Below, piece by piece: positions 58,827-64,000 of a stretch of 64,000 nucleotides of DNA. Positions within the stretch are counted from its first letter, which is position 1, and each line of letters starts with the position of its first letter. A model generated the notes under the pieces. It searched no databases. It had not been told where the DNA came from and worked only from the letters and a program-made list of their open reading frames with translations. This DNA comes from Phyto melanocephala (Eukaryota; Arthropoda; Insecta; Diptera; Rhinophoridae), in the NCBI GenBank assembly GCA_941918925.1, contig OW799234.1, positions 137,005,305 to 137,069,304 on the forward strand, written 5' to 3'. Both the position numbers and the translations under genes were made by a program.

Positions 58827-60021
58827 TATACCCTTCACAGTGAGTGTAAGGGATATATAGGTTTGTCATTACATGTGAAATTTCTACAATTTTCATTTCC
58901 GACCTCAAGAAGTATATATACTCCGAAAGTTTATGAATAGGGGAGTCAATTATGCACTGTCCGTGTGTTTCAAATCAACTTTTTGAAGCCTCCAGAGATT
59001 TCCAAGACCCGTGTAAGGTACCAAAAAATCAGAAAGATTTGGTATTGAAAATCAGAAAAATCGCTTTATAAACAACTGAGATATGATGAAAAAACCTAGA
59101 CAACATCGTCTTTTCACGCCAATACAAATTGGATGAACGAAGGTTCGAATCTCAGTTAAGACAAAAAAAATTTTTTTTATTTTTGTTTTTTTTTTAATAT
59201 TTTTTTAAACATACATAAACTCAATTTGTAGGAGATGAGACTCGGTTTAAGTATGGATGACGACGTACATTAAAATAAAGGGATCCAAACCAGACAGAAT
59301 AGTCCAAGTTGACCTCAATTATTTTAATATGTAAATTAATTTATTAATATGGGGCTTGAACTAACTGCTGTTATATTCGCCCTCATATAATAAATTATTT
59401 TATATATATATTAATAAAAAATAAGGTATCAATTTTTTAGGCGTGTTTATTGATCAAGATCTCAGTATGGAATGAATGTAATTTTAGTTTGATCTATTCT
59501 TATATTTAAATTTTATGAAATGACAAAATAAAGTACAGAATTGAGTGAATGTTATAATTGAGAAATAAACAGTTACAAAATGATTTTTAACATATGTATT
59601 AAAGAGCAAAGGAGTGGAATTGTTTTTAAAGTAAATGATATAAATTTAAGAATTACACTCAATGATACTTGTTAAAATAAAATACAGTAAAAGCAAAAAT
59701 AATCATGACACAATTAAACAAAATATAAACAATAAAAATTTATAAAACATAAAAGCAATAATATTGTAAATATAATAAACAAAAAAACTTCATTTAATAT
59801 TTATATAAGGATCATTCACGTTACAAATTTATAATTTTACAATAGGATGTTTTTAATCGGATAAAGTCATTATAAAGATCATGAAACATACATATATGTA
59901 TGTATGTATGTATTTCATATCAATGAGAGGAATGGTGATACAAACAATTGTTATTGCATGACTACAAGTTGTGAAGGGTATATACGATTCGACAGGGCCG
60001 AATATATCACTCTTAATTGTT
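58827..60021 (+). mobile_element. mini-me-like repeat, ~1.2 kb, rearranged interior
   Basis: It starts TATACCCTTCACAGTGAGTG, then GGTTTGTCATTACATGTGAA, TATGAATAGGGGAGTCAATT, and GTTCGAATCTCAGTTAAGAC before a short T-run. After a long AT-rich interior it ends AGTTGTGAAGGGTATATACG and CGACAGGGCCGAATATATCA. It is the same subtype as 6526-7387, with an extra interior block (~59240-59810). Confidence 0.75.
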
Positions 60022-60544
60022 TTTGTTTATTTTTGCTGGCAGCACTTATAAAATAAGAGTAAGGTTATGACAGACATTTAGAGAGCTATATTATTAATAC
60101 ATATTGTTGTTAAAAAAACAGTACAAAAGCATTATAGATGTGAGTGGAGAGCGACATTAAATCATCTATTAGACCCTGCTGATGGTGAAATCATAGCGAG
60201 TTTCAGAAATACATTCCACTCGGCTAGTGTTGAAAAAATAATTGGCTAATTCACAATGATGTCCTTAGTGTTGTATTGTCATAAAGTCATAATTTTCCAA
60301 AAGTTTTAAAATTATTAAAATGTTTTGTATTGTATATTGTAAAATTTGTAGACCTTTTTAAAATTTTGAAAAATTCTTACATTATGACAATACGACACTT
60401 AGGATACCTTGTGTATTAGCAAAATACTTCTTAACTTTTAAAATTACTAAAAACTTCTTTTAAATATTAGTTTAAAACAAAAGTTTCGAAAATAGAAACT
60501 GAAATTAAATAATAACTTTTTCATATACATATAACTGGACTTAG
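60022..60544. other. AT-rich stretch with a decayed repeat fragment
   Basis: 60170-60240 (CTGCTGATGGTGAAATCATA, CATTCCACTCGGCTAGTGTT) is a reverse relative of the elements at 39605 and 47299. Nothing else is recognised. Confidence 0.5.
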
Positions 60545-60782
60545 CACACACAAAAAAAGCAGTATCGGTTGTGAGTACCACAATTTTTGCCAATCGCATA
60601 GTTTAGCTGTGATAGTAGAATTTTACGGTTATATCTACAGAATTTCTATTCGAAATATAAATATGTAGTCAGCACTAATAAGTTATGATTCTTGCAATAG
60701 AAATTTTATAATCACAAATGAAAAGTTCGATTGCAGGATTTAACCATTTGATTGGCAATGAATGTGATTTTCTGAGTGCATG
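60545..60782 (+). repeat. direct repeat copy 1
   Basis: It shares CATAGTTTAGCTGTGATAGT, GAATTTTACGGTTATATCTA, CAGCACTAATAAGTTATGAT and GATTGGCAATGAATGTGATT with 61276-61490, with few differences. It is non-coding. Confidence 0.85.
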
Positions 60783-60890
60783 TTTTTTTGTTTTCGTTTG
60801 TATTTTGCAATCTTTGGAATCGACATTACCTTTCCTTTTTTGGACTTGTTTGACTTTGGTAGTTTGCACACTAAAATATCGATATGTATA

Positions 60891-61273
60891 TGTGACAGCG
60901 CATAGAGAAAGGGACCTAAGGGTAAAAACAGGTTTTGTTCAGGAGAGCCATTTTAAAAATTAAATGATTTTTCTATTTTTTAAAATTGTTCCTAAGGAAA
61001 AAAATAAATTTTTTGTAGTTTCGTAAAATCAAGTTATTTCGTTAATTTAGTAGGGGAAAAAATGAAAATAAATAAATTTTACCGTTAGGTCCCTGTGTTT
61101 TTGGGCTTAGAATCGTCGACTTCACTTTTATAAAACGCGCATATCTCTGGGAGGGAACACTTTTGGGGCATGGGATCGGTCTCATTCGATGCTCAGATGT
61201 TGTCCACATCAAAAAAAAAAAAAAGTGAAAATTGTTTTTTTTACCCTTATGTCCCTTTCTCTGCGCTGTCACA
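60891..61273. mobile_element. 383-bp MITE with TA duplication
   Basis: The left end TGTGACAGCGCATAGAGAAA then GGGACCTAAGGGTAAAA, and its inverse at the right end, agree over ~37 bases with a small indel. TA lies on both sides (60889-60890, 61274-61275). There is no transposase. TA duplication is compatible with the Tc1/mariner superfamily, but the terminus is not diagnostic. Confidence 0.78.
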
Positions 61274-61275
61274 TA

Positions 61276-61490
61276 CACACAGAGAAAACAGTACGCCAAT
61301 TGCATAGTTCAGCTGTGATAGTAGAATTTTACGGTTATATCTACAGAATTTCGTTTCAAATATAAATATGTAGTCAGCACTAATAAGTTATGATTCTTGC
61401 AATAGAAATTTTATAATCACAAATTAAAAATGTTTGATGGCAGGAACTGAACCATTCGATTGGCAATGAATGTGATTTTCTGTTTTCTGG
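61276..61490 (+). repeat. direct repeat copy 2
   Basis: Second copy of 60545-60782, starting directly after the TA next to the MITE at 60891-61273. Differences from copy 1 are scattered substitutions and small indels. Confidence 0.85.
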
Positions 61491-63093
61491 GTGTACATAC
61501 ATATGTAGATAATAAAATAATCAGCAAAATTGTGTGTACAAAACTTGGCAGGACGGTTGTATTGAGGGTAGATAATTCCATAGAATAATTTTAAACCATT
61601 TTATGGCACACGGTAACCAATGTTGCTTTTAAGCAACACCAACTATTAGGGCAATTCATAATAATAAATCTTAGCATCTTAACTGAATCTTAATTCAGAT
61701 AGAAAATAAAAAATGTTTATATATATAAGAGGCGAATAAATAAGTTTATAATAAACAAATATAAACACAATTACCTTGTTTTCCGTTCTTATCCAAAGTA
61801 TCCAAAAATGTATCTTATGTAAATTGTTTTTATCGTAATTTTTTAAAATACTATAAGTATAATTGTAAGTTTTCTTTTTTATTGATTGTAGTATATGTAA
61901 CTTTCATTTATTTTTATATTTTAATAAAAGAAGAACTACATATATGTACATACATATTACAAAAAGTAAACACTGATTTTTTTAATTTTTTTCTTCAGAC
62001 ACATTTCTCAAAATTTTTAATACACAATAACATTATTTGTTTCGTTTACGCTTAAATTTTATTCGATTTGCAAATTTAATTTTGTTTTATTTTATCTTTT
62101 AGTATTTTGCACATACATATATAATTGTTTTTTCCAAAAAAATCTTCTTTAACTACAGTTTTCTACTTTTCAATGAAGCCAATAATACATACACATGTAC
62201 GAAAATCTTATTCTCTGACCAAATATATATTTCAAAAACACATTTGTAATATTATTTGTAATATTTATTAAATGTTAGAAAAAAATTTGTATTCAAAACA
62301 TTAAAATAACTATACTTTTTTATTTGATTTTGAGCTTGTTGACAACTTTAGCACTTAATTATTTCAATGTGTTTTTCTCTTTTTTTATACATACATACAT
62401 ACATATATTATATATACAAATATATTAACATATTATGTGTTTTACTTTCTTGTACAAGTACAAATTTTATTGATTTTTTTTTAATCGACGATTTCTTTCA
62501 ACAAGAGATTTTGTTTAGGTATGTATATATGTACATAGACCTTAGAAAACACAAAAAAAAATCCATGGATCTCCAAAACGAAGGAATCAGGTTAAAGTAA
62601 AAAGTGTTTCGAATGTTTAACATAAAAAGAAAGATTTTTCGTTTTATTAATTCATTTAGATTTATTGTGTACAATACGAGTACTTAATATATTTTCTTTA
62701 AAATAATATATATGTATTAACATATATACATTTGTATTACATTTTGATACACACACTATTATGAGCTCTTCTCCATTTATTAATACAAATTTTTGAGAAA
62801 AAAATAGGCGTTTTTAATTTCACTTGACTTAACCCTTCTCCGTGTATATGGATTTTTAATGTAGGTTATTTGTTATTTTTTTTTTAACTACAATTTAAAG
62901 AAGAAAAAGTGTTGTACTTAATTAAAAAAAATGTTTGTTGAAAACGCCTTCCTTGAATATGATTTTATATTTTCTTTTAATTGAATTTGCACTCCTGTTT
63001 ATTAATTTTTTTCACTGAAATTTAAATATGCACTACGTTAATAAATATTAATCACGTATAATGTTTGTAGGGCAACAGTTTAAATAAAACTAG
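61491..63093. other. AT-rich intergenic stretch
   Basis: Many ATACATACATAC and ATATATGTACAT short repeats; no supported gene. Confidence 0.5.
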
Positions 63094-63309
63094 TTGCCTT
63101 TCTGGCATACAGAAAGTAACGAACGACTCCGTAAATTAATATATTCCAATAAGGATGCTGAATTCGGAAAATGGAATCGTTACCGAAAATTTTTAAACAA
63201 AGAGAACATTGCGTTTATGCTCAATGTGGCTAAATGTGCAGATATAGCTGTTTTTTGCAGTTTTTTTACTCTTTATAAGTTTTTAATTTATTGTCAAAAA
63301 ACAAAATAA
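63094..63309 (+). CDS. possible coding exon, unassigned
   Basis: The frame from ~63107 encodes HTESNERLRKLIYSNKDAEF then GKWNRYRKFLNKENIAFMLN and VAKCADIAVFC. Its codon and residue use is more balanced than in nearby random frames. A possible acceptor (TTTCTGGCATACAG, ending 63112) precedes it. It runs to a stop at 63307-63309 through a T-rich end, and I see no clear donor. I do not recognise the family. It could be an exon, a relic or chance. Confidence 0.22.
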   Translation: MPFWHTESNERLRKLIYSNKDAEFGKWNRYRKFLNKENIAFMLNVAKCADIAVFCSFFTLYKFLIYCQKTK

Positions 63310-64000
63310 GTTTTTTTTGTAATTGTGTTAGATTTAATAGTTCTTAGGTACATCTTTATAACTTTTGTTTTTTAAACTCTTCGCCTATTATGCCTTTATT
63401 ATTTACTGCTGTCATTCCCTTTGTAATTTTTAAAATATTTATTTGCGATTTCCTAAAGTAAATATTTTCTGAGACCTTATAAAGAGTAAAGTTGATTAAG
63501 CGAGGTTGAAATCAATTTCTTTTTTAATACATATACATTTAATACACACAAGTATATAAGCTCACACAATAGTAACAACAAATTTAAGTTTAAATCTCGT
63601 TAACTATTTCAGAAAAAGTCTAGAAAGCCGCTTCAAAATTTACTAAGTACAAGCATAAAAATACGACTGCTTCCGTATTTTTCCTAAAACTTGCAAACGA
63701 AAATTAACTTTCAAGATGTAATTGTTTTAGTTTTGATATCGTGAAAATATTTCGAATATGATAGATGGTGTTTAAAACAAAATAGGTGATATATGAATCA
63801 CATATATCAATTACAAATCTACAAATTTTGTAATTCGCTCAATATGGGTATCAAGTGAAAAGGCTTGACTAACTAGTAAATTATATTCAACTTTGTTATC
63901 ATTAAAAAAAACAAGATAAAGCTATTGGCAACACTGTACATGCTTAAAATTACATAAACAGCGTTACCGTAAGGGCCACTAAAGTAGCGTTTTGCTTGGA
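63310..64000. other. AT-rich end of window with mini-me fragments
   Basis: 63409-63480 (GCTGTCATTCCCTTTGTAAT, TAAATATTTTCTGAGACC) and 63835-63880 (CTCAATATGGGTATCAAGTG, AAAAGGCTTGACTAACTAGT) are small decayed mini-me pieces. No gene is supported. Confidence 0.5.

Noticed and set aside
60718..60963. 81-codon + strand frame with hydrophobic stretch
   Set aside because: It crosses from a direct repeat into a MITE terminus, so the frame is a composite of repeats.
61042..61305. 87-codon reverse-strand frame
   Set aside because: It lies within the MITE at 60891-61273 and its edge; the residues come from the TIR and T-runs.
1..64000. tRNA, rRNA or small nuclear RNA genes
   Set aside because: Read by eye on both strands, no A/B-box pairs with a cloverleaf or rRNA text were found. 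A covariance-model scan was not possible here.

Overview
The window is AT-rich eukaryotic DNA from a fly (Diptera), most likely a calyptrate/muscoid species. This rests on three things: two insect-type genes with GT-AG introns, many copies of a dipteran interspersed repeat resembling the 'mini-me' family (a TA-rich tract plus a GTCY tract such as GTCCGTCTGTCC, and a TTCGGCnnnGCCGAATATAG terminus), and many decayed Tc1/mariner-type transposons. No prokaryotic feature is present. The species is inferred, not read directly.

Only two protein-coding genes can be supported. (1) A complete five-exon ELOVL-type very-long-chain fatty-acid elongase lies on the + strand (join 129-189, 312-502, 3161-3304, 7770-7875, 9282-9652; 290 residues). 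All exon junctions keep phase and the HxxHH box is intact. Its large introns hold a mini-me copy, a TIR element and a mariner-type relic. (2) A Kekkon-family LRR-Ig transmembrane receptor lies on the - strand (36075-38632). The large exon encodes LRRNT, leucine-rich repeats, LRRCT, one Ig domain, a membrane segment and a ~450-residue tail. Its 5' end is probably an internal exon that splices to an unseen upstream exon carrying the start codon.

Layout: 0.1-9.7 kb elongase gene; 10.7-11.8 kb a TIR element with a second repeat (about five ~120-bp units) nested inside; 13.7-15.1 kb two hairpin/TIR elements; 15.5-20.2 kb mini-me copies and a mariner-type relic; 20.5-25.5 kb a ~2.5-kb tandem segmental duplication, almost identical, differing mainly in (ATT)n and (AT)n length; 26.9-28.8 kb a CTAGC-type repeat and a hAT-like transposase relic; 30.1-34.7 kb mini-me copies, a 577-bp TIR element and an ~840-bp foldback; 36.1-38.6 kb kekkon exon, with a 176-bp tandem duplication starting next to its predicted 3' splice site; 39-50 kb nested mini-me, Tc1 and mariner remnants; 51-52 kb a second copy of the ~120-bp-unit repeat; 53.3-55.0 kb a 1,724-bp Transib-like transposon relic with CAC-starting TIRs, a 5-bp CGCTG target duplication and a RAG1/Transib-like C-terminal motif; 55.9-60.0 kb mini-me copies, one interrupted by a 341-bp TIR element with TA duplication; 60.5-61.5 kb direct repeats flanking another TA-duplicating TIR element. 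The rest is AT-rich non-coding sequence.

The two genes have no evident functional link: one is an ER lipid-synthesis enzyme, the other a cell-surface receptor. The rest of the window is mainly a record of nested transposition. The most notable item is the Transib-like relic.
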